Shown here: positions 16,244 to 23,226 of the stretch, in pieces | Numbering within the stretch: position 1 is the stretch's first letter | Layout of the letters: each line of letters starts with the position of its first letter | NCBI GenBank assembly: GCA_900542175.1 | Contig: UQNC01000019.1 | Coordinates: forward strand, 1 to 33,763 | Length of the DNA: 33,763 nucleotides | Direction of reading: 5' to 3' | Origin: an uncultured Collinsella sp. | GTDB taxonomy: Bacteria > Actinomycetota > Coriobacteriia > Coriobacteriales > Coriobacteriaceae | Program-made: the position numbers and the translations under genes | Notes under the pieces: generated by a model | Told to the model about the DNA's origin: nothing | Seen by the model: the letters and a program-made list of their open reading frames with translations, nothing else | Databases searched by the model: none

Positions 16244-16512
16244 AACACCTCGCCCGTTTCTGTGTCGATTCTCGGACCTGTCCTCGGTTCGATGAACTCA
16301 TCCACCATCTCGTCGTCGCGGTCGCGCTCGGTCACGAAGAGCTGTCCCGGGACGTCGATGCGTGGGTCAATCGTTAGGCTGCTGCTCGCGATGTTGCGAT
16401 CGAGATGCGGCTCAGCAGTCCCAGTAGTGTAGGCGGGGCGTAGCACTTCGCGCACGTAGTTGACGATACCCAAAATCTCGTTCACGTAGTCGAACGCGAA
16501 CTTCTCGGCCAT
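16240..16512 (-). CDS. small hypothetical protein coupled to the HEPN-like gene
   Basis: This 90-residue acidic protein has a helical N-terminal half (FAFDYVNEILGIVNYVREVLRP) and a polar, probably flexible C-terminal half (VTERDRDDEMVDEFIEPRTG). I recognise no domain; it has neither the GSx10DxD motif of MNT antitoxins nor a helix-turn-helix pattern I can point to. The start has GGGAGGA nine bases upstream. Its stop overlaps the start of the HEPN-like gene, so it is the first gene of a two-gene unit. By position it could be an antitoxin or partner; this is only inference. Confidence 0.7.
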   Translation of the reverse strand: MAEKFAFDYVNEILGIVNYVREVLRPAYTTGTAEPHLDRNIASSSLTIDPRIDVPGQLFVTERDRDDEMVDEFIEPRTGPRIDTETGEVL

Positions 16513-16539
16513 GGTCGGTCCTCCCAGGCAAAGACGATT

Positions 16540-16640
16540 TCAACCAGAGATTCTACAACTGCAATGAGTTGCTCCGCTTTAAATCCAACCATTGACTCAA
16601 CAAAATGGTAGGAGACATTCTTCAACCAGAAAACTAATAA
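16540..16640. repeat. right cluster of the 19-bp CCAACCA-N7-AACAA motif
   Basis: Three copies in the same plus-strand orientation lie upstream of the two-gene HEPN unit. They are 16540-16558 (TCAACCA-N7-TACAA), 16585-16603 (CCAACCA-N7-AACAA, exact) and 16622-16640 (TCAACCA-N7-AATAA). The degenerate copies match 10 of 12 defined bases with the same seven-base spacer. Their position 28 to 128 bp upstream of the first start codon suits operator sites, and together with the left cluster they bracket the cassette. Confidence 0.65.
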
Positions 16641-16734
16641 ACCCAACAAGTTATTTTCTTACCCGCCAAAAATAGCTAATTCAGTCCCATTCCAGGAAAA
16701 CCCGTAAGATGAGACAATCAATCAAAATTCCCCC

Positions 16735-16763
16735 TTGCATCAAGCAAAACATTCCCCTATAGT
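16735..16763 (+). promoter_or_regulatory. promoter of tRNA-Ala
   Basis: TTGCAT (16735-16740) and TATAGT (16758-16763) are separated by exactly 17 bp, and the tRNA starts 13 bases later. This is a good sigma-70-type promoter. Confidence 0.8.
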
Positions 16764-16776
16764 ATCTCCTCGTCAC

Positions 16777-16852
16777 GGGGGCGTAGCTCAGCTGGGAGAG
16801 CGCTTGACTGGCAGTCAAGAGGTCAGGGGTTCGATCCCCCTCGTCTCCACCA
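16777..16852 (+). tRNA. tRNA-Ala (anticodon GGC)
   Basis: A full 76-nt cloverleaf can be drawn, including an encoded 3' CCA. The acceptor arms are GGGGGCG and CGTCTCC and include the G3-U70 wobble that marks alanine tRNAs. The D arm contains GCTCAGCTGGGAGAGC, the anticodon stem CTTGA/TCAAG closes a CTGGCAG loop, and the T loop is GTTCGATCC. The anticodon GGC reads GCC. A promoter and a strong terminator bracket it, so it is a single-gene unit. Confidence 0.96.
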
Positions 16853-16862
16853 TCGTGAATGC

Positions 16863-16893
16863 AAAGGCCTTCGGAATTCCGAAGGCCTTTTTT
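16863..16893 (+). terminator. Rho-independent terminator of tRNA-Ala
   Basis: A 28-bp near-continuous palindrome (16863-16890, AAAGGCCTTCGGA in the left arm, AATT at the centre) runs directly into TTTTTT, giving a classic intrinsic terminator 10 bases after the tRNA. Confidence 0.95.
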
Positions 16894-17161
16894 CATGCCA
16901 AAACACCACGCGCTGCAAACCCCACCTACGCCAACAAAAAGTTGCACAATTTATTTCCCATGTCTGTACATAGTTTGTTGGACAAACGCAATTACCAGTA
17001 CGCCTCGCTGGTCAATTCGGGCTTCAGGAGCATCCATAACCTTCGCTAGCACCCCAATATCCTGCGCCAATGTGAACAACATCCCAAAACAACCCCCTTG
17101 AACACGCTAAATGAACGATATGTTGTCCACCACAAGCCAAATCAGTTTCGCTACCAGCTTG
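16894..17161. other. intergenic stretch between tRNA terminator and capsule promoter
   Basis: No gene is supported in these roughly 270 bases. One small inverted repeat, GTTTGT-TGG-ACAAAC (16973-16987), could be an operator. Short open frames exist but have no ribosome binding site or recognisable product. Confidence 0.45.
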
Positions 17162-17170
17162 TGCTAGAAT
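17162..17170 (+). promoter_or_regulatory. extended -10 promoter of the polysaccharide operon
   Basis: TGC-TAGAAT is an extended -10 element with a poor -35 (CAGTTT region). It is the best promoter before the LoaP-like gene and would give a leader of about 450 nt starting near 17177. Confidence 0.5.
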
Positions 17171-17176
17171 ACCTAA

Positions 17177-17623
17177 CGTTACATGAGTTCAACTGTGCTC
17201 ACGGCTCCAGCAAGCCACAAAGCGCAGGGTCGATCAGCATCCGGCCGTAACGGCGGTGCCAGAAACACCACGAGCTCCAATAAAGAAGTCATGCGACGTT
17301 GTTATTTGTATTGATGTAATTCAAAGATGCATTTAATAGCTTGCGTGTCGAAGCGTAGTAGTTTTCAGCTGTTTGCGTGCGGTCCAGTTTTGTTCCCGCT
17401 TGACTGGTTCGCACGCAGCCAGCTGGAGTCGCGGTCTTTTTGCGATACACGGCCGCGACTCTAGTAACTGCACTCATACATACCGTTCACGGTGGGGCAG
17501 AGCCACGTGCTTGTCTAACTGGGCTCAGGGTTTGAATATGGAGCGCCTTCGCGCACAAGCGCCCTGGCGAAGCCATACCCAAACCCCGCGATCCACACGT
17601 AAGACAGCAAGGGGGTGGTGCTT
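17177..17623 (+). ncRNA. long structured 5' leader of the LoaP-type polysaccharide operon
   Basis: About 450 nt of non-coding sequence precede the antiterminator gene. Three large hairpins are visible. Hairpin 1 (17366-17425) stacks CAGCTG, GCGTGCG and CCAG helices with small internal loops and a 16-nt apical loop. Hairpin 2 (17426-17461), immediately adjacent, pairs GAGTCGCGG with CCGCGACTC. Hairpin 3 (17528-17586) pairs GGGTTTG/CAAACCC and TATGG/CCATA around an inner CTTCGC/GCGAAG stem. LoaP proteins are known to need an RNA hairpin in the operon leader for recruitment, so hairpin 1 or 2 is a candidate. No clear U-tract terminator is visible. Confidence 0.6.
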
Positions 17624-18169
17624 GTGTGGTATGTAATCCAGGTCATTAACGGTCGCGAAGACGTAATGCGCGAGCGCATCGAGCACATGGTGCCGGCGAG
17701 CGCCATGCAGGAGCTCTTTTATCCCCAATTTCAAACCGAGATTAAGGTACACGGCGAATGGGTCAAAACGACCAAGCCACTCTTTCCCGGTTATCTCATC
17801 TGCGATACGGCAGATCCCCGCACCGTGCAACAGTATCTGCTGCGCATGGACGACTTTGCCCGGGTGCTCTCCCAGGACGGTCAGTTTGTGCCTCTGGCTA
17901 AAGAAGAGGTCCAGCTTATTGGAGGCTTTACGCATAGGGGAGACCGCGTTGTGCCCATGAGCGAGGCCCTAAAAAACGGTGATCAGGTCGTAGTGACGGC
18001 AGGTCCACTGCTGGGCCACGAAGGCCTTATTAAAACCATCAACAGACGCAAGAGCACTGCTTATTTGGAGCTCAACCTGTGCGGCCGATGCGTAACTACG
18101 CGCGTCGGCCTCGCGGTGCTTTCAAACGAGCAGCGCGTGATGCGCAACCTTAAAAAGGCGATCGCCTAA
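17624..18169 (+). CDS. LoaP/NusG-like transcription antiterminator
   Basis: This 181-residue NusG paralogue has an N-terminal NGN domain beginning MWYVIQVINGRED, with the conserved FPGYL segment (KPLFPGYLICD), and a C-terminal KOW domain (NGDQVVVTAGPLLGHEGLIKTINRRK). Specialised NusG paralogues of the LoaP group promote read-through of long polysaccharide or antibiotic operons. I place the start at GTG 17624, eight bases after AAGGGGG; earlier in-frame GTGs at 17615 and 17618 overlap that site. It is the first gene of the locus, directly behind a long structured leader, which fits processive antitermination of the roughly 14-kb operon. The gene is not the housekeeping nusG, since no secE or rplK neighbours are present. 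Confidence 0.88.
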   Translation: MWYVIQVINGREDVMRERIEHMVPASAMQELFYPQFQTEIKVHGEWVKTTKPLFPGYLICDTADPRTVQQYLLRMDDFARVLSQDGQFVPLAKEEVQLIGGFTHRGDRVVPMSEALKNGDQVVVTAGPLLGHEGLIKTINRRKSTAYLELNLCGRCVTTRVGLAVLSNEQRVMRNLKKAIA

Positions 18170-18221
18170 GTGCGGGCGACTGTTTAACGGGACAGGAAGG
18201 AGCCCCGGGGGCGGGGATGTA

Positions 18222-18986
18222 GTGTTGGAAGAGAACGTGTCGGATAAAACAGAATATCCATCAGATGCGCCCGCGGGGGCGGCGCTGATTGCTCAGGCCA
18301 TGGACCGGCGCGAGGGCTCAGGTCGCTATAAGGACATGCAATCCATTGTGGACTGGGACAACTCGCGCCTGGCCTACCGCGCCGTCAAGCGCGCCTTCGA
18401 CATCGTGTTCAGCGGCTGCGCGCTGGCCGTCATCGCCATTCCCAGCCTGGTGCTCGCCATCGTCATCCGCCTGGAGAGCGAGGGCAACCCGTTCTATAGC
18501 CAGATTCGCGTCGGTAGAATCCAACGTGACGGCAGCCTTTCTACCTTCCGTATGTGGAAGTTCCGCTCCATGTACAGGGATGCCGATGAGCGTCTCGCCG
18601 AGCTCAAGGGACAAAACGAGATCGCCGGCGCCATGTTCAAGATGAGGGAGGATCCCCGCGTCACGAAGATCGGCAAGTTCATACGTAAGCACTCCATCGA
18701 CGAGCTCCCGCAGTTCCTCAACGTGTTCCTGGGCCAGATGAGCGTGGTGGGCCCGCGCCCGCCGCTGCCGCGCGAGGTTGAGCAGTACACCGAGTACGAC
18801 CTGCAGCGCCTGGCCGTGAAGCAAGGCATCACCGGCTGGTGGCAGGTGACGGACCGCAATTCGATCGATTTTGACGGCATGGTCCAGCGCGACCTTGAAT
18901 ACATCGCTAAGCGCGGGATCATCATGGACCTCAAGATTGTCGTCCTTACGGTAATCGAGGTCATCACCGGTAAGGGTGCGTGCTAA
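18222..18986 (+). CDS. undecaprenyl-phosphate sugar phosphotransferase (initiating phosphoglycosyl transferase)
   Basis: This 254-residue protein of the bacterial sugar transferase family loads the first sugar-1-phosphate onto undecaprenyl phosphate at the inner face of the membrane. A single hydrophobic segment (about 59-82, FDIVFSGCALAVIAIPSLVLAIVI) contains a proline typical of the re-entrant helix of monotopic enzymes. Conserved blocks follow: FRMWKFRSMYRDADERL, KIGKFIRKHSIDELPQFLNV and MSVVGPRPPLPREVEQY, then GITGWWQVTDRN. It lacks the multi-spanning N-terminal region of WbaP/WcaJ, so it is a short form. The GTG start is the best available but its ribosome binding site is weak. Its stop overlaps the ATG of the next gene. 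Confidence 0.92.
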   Translation: MLEENVSDKTEYPSDAPAGAALIAQAMDRREGSGRYKDMQSIVDWDNSRLAYRAVKRAFDIVFSGCALAVIAIPSLVLAIVIRLESEGNPFYSQIRVGRIQRDGSLSTFRMWKFRSMYRDADERLAELKGQNEIAGAMFKMREDPRVTKIGKFIRKHSIDELPQFLNVFLGQMSVVGPRPPLPREVEQYTEYDLQRLAVKQGITGWWQVTDRNSIDFDGMVQRDLEYIAKRGIIMDLKIVVLTVIEVITGKGAC

Positions 18987-19762
18987 TGCTCGATAATTAT
19001 TCAAAGTATTCCGAGCTCAATCGCGTGCCGGTAATTGATGTCCCGATTACCGGCACGAATATGCCTCACTGCATTCATTTTCTTACTGAGCATATCGATG
19101 AGCTCCGTGGCGAATACATCTGCGTTTCTAATGCACATACGTCTGTAATGGCCCACGATGATCCTTCCTATTGGGCTTGCCAAGCTGAATCCGTCATGTC
19201 TGTTCCTGATGGAAAACCCCTGTCGATTGTTGGTAGAAAGGCTGTTGCATCAATGGACCGCGTTACTGGTCCAGACTTGATGCGAGAGATTTTTGAGGTC
19301 TCCAGCCTGCACGGATGGAGCCATTACTTCTACGGAAATGAGACGAAGAACCTCGAGGCGCTCAGAGATGCGCTTCAAAAGGAATATCCGAGCTTGGAAA
19401 TCGCAGGCATGGAACCCTCCGTTTTCCGTCCACTGACATATGGCGAAAAATGCGATTTATCCCAACGTATTGCCGACTCAGGGGCCGATTTCGCATGGAT
19501 CGCGCTTGGTGCGCCTCGTCAGGAGCTTCTTATGCACGAACTCAAAGGGGGGCCGCAGCCGCTGATGATCGGCGTTGGTGGCGCGTTCAACGTTCTCGCC
19601 GGAGTGGTACCGGAGGCACCGATCTGGATGCAAAACCTGAGCCTTGAGTGGCTATACAGACTTATCCAAGAGCCGAAACGACTTTTCAAACGATATCTAG
19701 TTACTAATACCAAATTCCTCTTTTACCAGTTCACGGGCGCCAAGCGCAAGGAAGGCAAGTAG
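18986..19762 (+). CDS. WecG/TagA/CpsF-family glycosyltransferase
   Basis: This 258-residue GT26 enzyme carries the family signatures: VSNAHTSVMAHDDPSYWACQ near the N-terminus, PDGKPLSIVGRK, RVTGPDLMREIF and a C-terminal LGAPRQELLMHE followed by GVGGAFNVLAGVVPEAP. Members usually add the second sugar, often N-acetylmannosamine, to a lipid-linked first sugar, so it should act right after the phosphoglycosyl transferase. ATG 18986 overlaps the upstream stop and has AAGGGTG before it. Wobble positions are less GC-rich than in the next three genes. A 12-bp perfect inverted repeat lies within its first 25 codons. Confidence 0.92.
   Translation: MLDNYSKYSELNRVPVIDVPITGTNMPHCIHFLTEHIDELRGEYICVSNAHTSVMAHDDPSYWACQAESVMSVPDGKPLSIVGRKAVASMDRVTGPDLMREIFEVSSLHGWSHYFYGNETKNLEALRDALQKEYPSLEIAGMEPSVFRPLTYGEKCDLSQRIADSGADFAWIALGAPRQELLMHELKGGPQPLMIGVGGAFNVLAGVVPEAPIWMQNLSLEWLYRLIQEPKRLFKRYLVTNTKFLFYQFTGAKRKEGK
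19024..19057. repeat. 12-bp perfect inverted repeat inside the WecG/TagA gene
   Basis: CGTGCCGGTAAT (19024-19035) and ATTACCGGCACG (19046-19057) flank 10 nt. It lies near the start of the coding sequence, encoding part of NRVPVIDVPITGTN, and would form a stable mRNA hairpin about 40 nt after the start codon. Confidence 0.75.
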
Positions 19763-20821
19763 ATGAAATCCACCACCGCATTCAAAGACAAGACCCTGAT
19801 GATCACGGGCGGCACCGGCTCGTTCGGCAACACCGTCCTCAAGCACTTCATGGACACCGACCTGGCCGAGATCCGCATCTTCTCTCGCGACGAGAAGAAG
19901 CAGGACGACATGCGCCACCGCCTGCAGGAGAAGTCGCCCGAGCTCGCCTCCAAGGTGCGCTTCTTCATCGGCGACGTCCGTAACGCCCAGTCGGTGCGCG
20001 ACGCCATGCACGGCGTGGACTACATCTTCCACGCCGCCGCCTTGAAGCAGGTGCCCTCCTGCGAGTTCTTCCCCATGGAGGCCGTGCGCACCAACGTCAT
20101 CGGCACGGACAACGTGCTGCACGCCGCGATCGACGAGGGCGTCGACCGCGTCGTGTGCCTGTCCACCGACAAGGCGGCATACCCCATCAACGCCATGGGC
20201 AAGTCCAAGGCCATGATGGAGTCCATCATCTACGCCAACGCCCGAAACGGCGCCGGCCGCACCACCATCTGCTGCACCCGCTACGGCAACGTCATGTGCT
20301 CGCGCGGCAGCGTCATCCCGCTGTTCATCGACCGCATCCGAAAAGGGGAGCCGCTCACGGTCACCGACCCCAACATGACCCGCTTCCTCATGAACCTGGA
20401 CGAGGCGGTCGACCTGGTGCAGTTCGCCTTCGAGCACGCCAACCCCGGCGACCTGTTCATCCAGAAGGCGCCTGCCTCCACCATCGGCGACCTCGCCGAG
20501 GCGGTCCAGGAGGTCTTCGGCCGCGTGGGCACCCAGGTGATCGGCACCCGCCACGGCGAGAAGCTCTTCGAGACCCTCATGACCCGCGAGGAGCGCCTGC
20601 GCGCCGAGGACATGGGTGGCTACTACCGCGTGGCATGCGACTCGCGCGACCTGAACTACGACAAGTTCGTCGTGGACGGTGAGGTGGAGACCCAGGCCGA
20701 CGAGTCCTACACCTCCCACAACACCGAGAGGCTCGACGTTGAGGGCACCATCGCCAAGATCAAGACCGCCGAGTACGTGCAGCTGGCGCTCGAGGGCCGC
20801 GAGCACGAGGCGGTGCAGTAG
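19763..20821 (+). CDS. capE: UDP-GlcNAc 4,6-dehydratase/5-epimerase (UDP-L-FucNAc pathway, CapE/WbjB type)
   Basis: This 352-residue extended SDR performs the first step from UDP-GlcNAc towards UDP-N-acetyl-L-fucosamine. The NAD(P)-binding TGGTGSFG is at 15-22, and STDKAAYPINAMGKSK (134-149) shows M-x3-K where most SDRs have Y-x3-K, as in CapE/FlaA1-type dehydratases. The CapE assignment rests on this together with CapF and CapG following directly. AAGGAAGG precedes the ATG, which follows the upstream stop directly. Codons end almost always in C or G, clearly different from the upstream glycosyltransferase and the genes after capG, as if capEFG were acquired as a block. Confidence 0.92.
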   Translation: MKSTTAFKDKTLMITGGTGSFGNTVLKHFMDTDLAEIRIFSRDEKKQDDMRHRLQEKSPELASKVRFFIGDVRNAQSVRDAMHGVDYIFHAAALKQVPSCEFFPMEAVRTNVIGTDNVLHAAIDEGVDRVVCLSTDKAAYPINAMGKSKAMMESIIYANARNGAGRTTICCTRYGNVMCSRGSVIPLFIDRIRKGEPLTVTDPNMTRFLMNLDEAVDLVQFAFEHANPGDLFIQKAPASTIGDLAEAVQEVFGRVGTQVIGTRHGEKLFETLMTREERLRAEDMGGYYRVACDSRDLNYDKFVVDGEVETQADESYTSHNTERLDVEGTIAKIKTAEYVQLALEGREHEAVQ

Positions 20822-20822
20822 G

Positions 20823-22040
20823 GTGCGCGTCCTCGTCACCGGCGCCAGGGGCTTCGTCGGGAAGAACCTCTGCTGCGCGCTGAAAAACATCCGCGACGGC
20901 AAGGACCGCCGCGCCAAATACCGAGCCCTGCTGCCGCTCGAGGTCATGGAGTATGACGTCGACTCGACGACCGAGGAGCTGGACGGCTACTGCTCCCGCG
21001 CCGACTTCGTCTTCAACCTGGCCGGCGTCAACCGCCCCGAGGACCAGGCGGAGTTCATGGAGAGCAACTTCGGGTTCGCCTCCACGCTGCTTGATGCCCT
21101 CGTGCGCCACGGGAACACGTGCCCCGTCATGCTCTCCAGCTCCGCGCAGGCGAGCCTTTCCGGCCGTTTTGAGGGCTCGGTCTACGGCGAGTCGAAACTG
21201 GCGGGGGAGGGCCTGTTCCGCGATTATTCCGAGCGCACGGGCGCCCCGGTGCTCATCTACCGCTTTCCCAACCTCTACGGCAAGTGGTGCCGCCCGCGTT
21301 ACAACTCCGCCGTGGCCACCTTCTGCGACGCCATCGCCAACAGCCGCCCCTACACCGTGAACGACCCCTCGGTGGAGCTGGAGCTCCTCTACATCGACGA
21401 CCTCGTCGACGAGATGCTGGGCGCCCTGCTGGGGGAGGAGCACCGCTGCGGATACGAGGGGCTCGAGCGCGTCGACGGAGATGATTTCTGCTACGTCCCC
21501 GGGACCGACGTGAAAACCCTGGGCGAGATCGTCTACCTGCTGGGCAGCTTCCGCGACAGCCGCGAGACGCTTTCGGTGCCGGACCTTTCCGAGGGATCCT
21601 TCTCCAAGAAGCTCTGGAGCACGTTCCTGTCCCACTACGAGCCGGGGCACTTCGCCTACTCCCTGAAGCCCAACACCGACGAGCGCGGCTCGTTCACCGA
21701 GTTCCTGCGCACGCCGGAGCGCGGCCAGGTCTCCATCAACGTCTCGAAGCCCGGCATCACCAAGGGCAACCACTGGCACATGAGCAAATGGGAGAGGTTC
21801 CTGGTGGTCTCCGGTACCGCGTCGATCAGGCTGAGGAGGGTGGGGGAGGACGCCGAGGGCAAGCCCTTCCCCGTCGACGAGTATGTCGTCTCTGGTCCCG
21901 ACATGCGCGTGGTCGAGATGATCCCCGGCTACACGCACTCCATCACCAACATGTCCGACACCGAGGACCTCGTGACGGTCATGTGGGCCAACGAGCCCTT
22001 CGACCCCGAGGACCCCGACACCTACTACGAGGAGGTCTAG
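20823..22040 (+). CDS. capF: bifunctional UDP-L-FucNAc pathway epimerase/reductase (CapF/WbjC type)
   Basis: This 405-residue protein has an N-terminal SDR domain (VRVLVTGARGFVG at the start, YGESK at about residue 125) and a C-terminal cupin domain from about 280, with DERGSFTEFLRT, GNHWHMSKWERFLVVSG and PGYTHSITN. The His residues in GNHWH and YTHSI fit the cupin metal site. CapF enzymes epimerise C3 in the cupin domain and then reduce C4 in the SDR domain. The start is GTG 20823, one base after the capE stop; the reading frame stays open further upstream inside capE, but that part is not SDR sequence. Same GC-rich codon style as capE and capG. Confidence 0.92.
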   Translation: MRVLVTGARGFVGKNLCCALKNIRDGKDRRAKYRALLPLEVMEYDVDSTTEELDGYCSRADFVFNLAGVNRPEDQAEFMESNFGFASTLLDALVRHGNTCPVMLSSSAQASLSGRFEGSVYGESKLAGEGLFRDYSERTGAPVLIYRFPNLYGKWCRPRYNSAVATFCDAIANSRPYTVNDPSVELELLYIDDLVDEMLGALLGEEHRCGYEGLERVDGDDFCYVPGTDVKTLGEIVYLLGSFRDSRETLSVPDLSEGSFSKKLWSTFLSHYEPGHFAYSLKPNTDERGSFTEFLRTPERGQVSINVSKPGITKGNHWHMSKWERFLVVSGTASIRLRRVGEDAEGKPFPVDEYVVSGPDMRVVEMIPGYTHSITNMSDTEDLVTVMWANEPFDPEDPDTYYEEV

Positions 22041-22044
22041 CCGC

Positions 22045-23226
22045 ATGGGCAAGGACTATTCCGATATCCGCTTCGGGGACGACGGCCGCCTGAAGCTGCT
22101 GATCATCGTGGGCACCCGCCCCGAGGTCATCCGCCTGTCCGAGGTCATCAAGAAGTGCCGCCGCCACTTCGACTGCCTGCTGGCTCACACCGGGCAGAAC
22201 TACGACTACACGCTCAACGGCATCTTCTTCCGCGACCTGTCGCTGGACGACCCCGACGTCTACCTGGACGCTGTGGGCGCCGACCTGGGCGAGACGGTGG
22301 GCAATATCATCGCCGCGAGCTATAAGCTGATGGTGCAGGTCCAGCCCGATGCGCTGCTGATCCTGGGCGACACCAACAGCTGCCTGTCCGCTATCGCGGC
22401 CAAGAGGCTCCACATCCCCATCTTCCACATGGAGGCGGGCAACCGCTGCAAGGACGAGTGCCTGCCCGAGGAGACCAACCGCCGCATCGTCGACGTGATC
22501 TCCGACGTCAACCTTGCCTACTCCGAGCACGCCCGTCGCTACCTCAAGGACACCGGCTGCGCCCCGGAGCGCACCTACGTCACAGGCTCGCCCATGGCGG
22601 AGGTCCTGCGCGCCAACCTGGACAAGATCGAGGCATCCGATATCCTCTCCGAGTTCCGCCTTGAGCCCAAGCGCTATATGCTGCTCTCGGCCCACCGCGA
22701 GGAGAACATCGACACCGAGGCGAACTTCACGAGCCTGTTCACCGCGATCAACGCGCTGGCCGAGAAATACGACATGCCGATCCTGTACTCCTGCCACCCG
22801 CGCTCCCGTAAGCGCCTGGAGGCCACTGGCTTCAAGCTCGACCCGCGCGTGCGCATGCACGAGCCCATGGGTTTCCACGACTACAACTGCCTGCAGATGA
22901 ACGCCTTCGCGGTTGTCTCCGACTCCGGCACCCTGCCCGAGGAGTCGAGCTTCTTCGCCAGTATCGGCCGCCCGTTCCCGGCGGTGTGCATCCGTACCTC
23001 GACCGAGCGCCCCGAGGCGCTGGACAAGGCGTGCTTCACGCTTGCCGGCATCAGCGAGCGCGGCCTGCTCCAGGCGGTCCACACCGCCGTCGAGCTCGAC
23101 GCCGAGGGGTCGCTCCCCGAGGCCCCCGTGCCCGACTACGCCGACGAGACCGTGTCCACCAAGGTCGTGAAAATCATTCAGAGCTACACAGGCGTCGTAG
23201 ACAAGATGGTGTGGAGGAAATGCTAG
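22045..23226 (+). CDS. capG: UDP-N-acetyl-L-fucosamine synthase, 2-epimerase family (CapG/WbjD type)
   Basis: This 393-residue protein is a UDP-GlcNAc 2-epimerase homologue: LLIIVGTRPEVIRLSEVIKKC (about 18-38), HTGQNYDYTLNG, LILGDTNSCLSAIAAKRL, FHMEAGNRC and the C-terminal SDSGTLPEESSFF block are all there. After CapE and CapF it would epimerise C2 to give UDP-L-FucNAc. A non-hydrolysing 2-epimerase of the MnaA type is the main alternative, but the capE-capF-capG order makes CapG the stronger call. It starts four bases after capF, and its last codons overlap the start of the next glycosyltransferase gene. Confidence 0.92.
   Translation: MGKDYSDIRFGDDGRLKLLIIVGTRPEVIRLSEVIKKCRRHFDCLLAHTGQNYDYTLNGIFFRDLSLDDPDVYLDAVGADLGETVGNIIAASYKLMVQVQPDALLILGDTNSCLSAIAAKRLHIPIFHMEAGNRCKDECLPEETNRRIVDVISDVNLAYSEHARRYLKDTGCAPERTYVTGSPMAEVLRANLDKIEASDILSEFRLEPKRYMLLSAHREENIDTEANFTSLFTAINALAEKYDMPILYSCHPRSRKRLEATGFKLDPRVRMHEPMGFHDYNCLQMNAFAVVSDSGTLPEESSFFASIGRPFPAVCIRTSTERPEALDKACFTLAGISERGLLQAVHTAVELDAEGSLPEAPVPDYADETVSTKVVKIIQSYTGVVDKMVWRKC

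Noticed and set aside
16777..16852. tRNA-Ala as an integration site for the neighbouring HEPN cassette
   Set aside because: No integrase gene and no duplicate of the tRNA 3' end are visible in the window.
17252..17260. GGCGGTGCC in the capsule leader, considered as an RfaH-type ops element
   Set aside because: Only GGCGGT matches the ops core; the remaining positions differ and the protein is closer to LoaP than RfaH.
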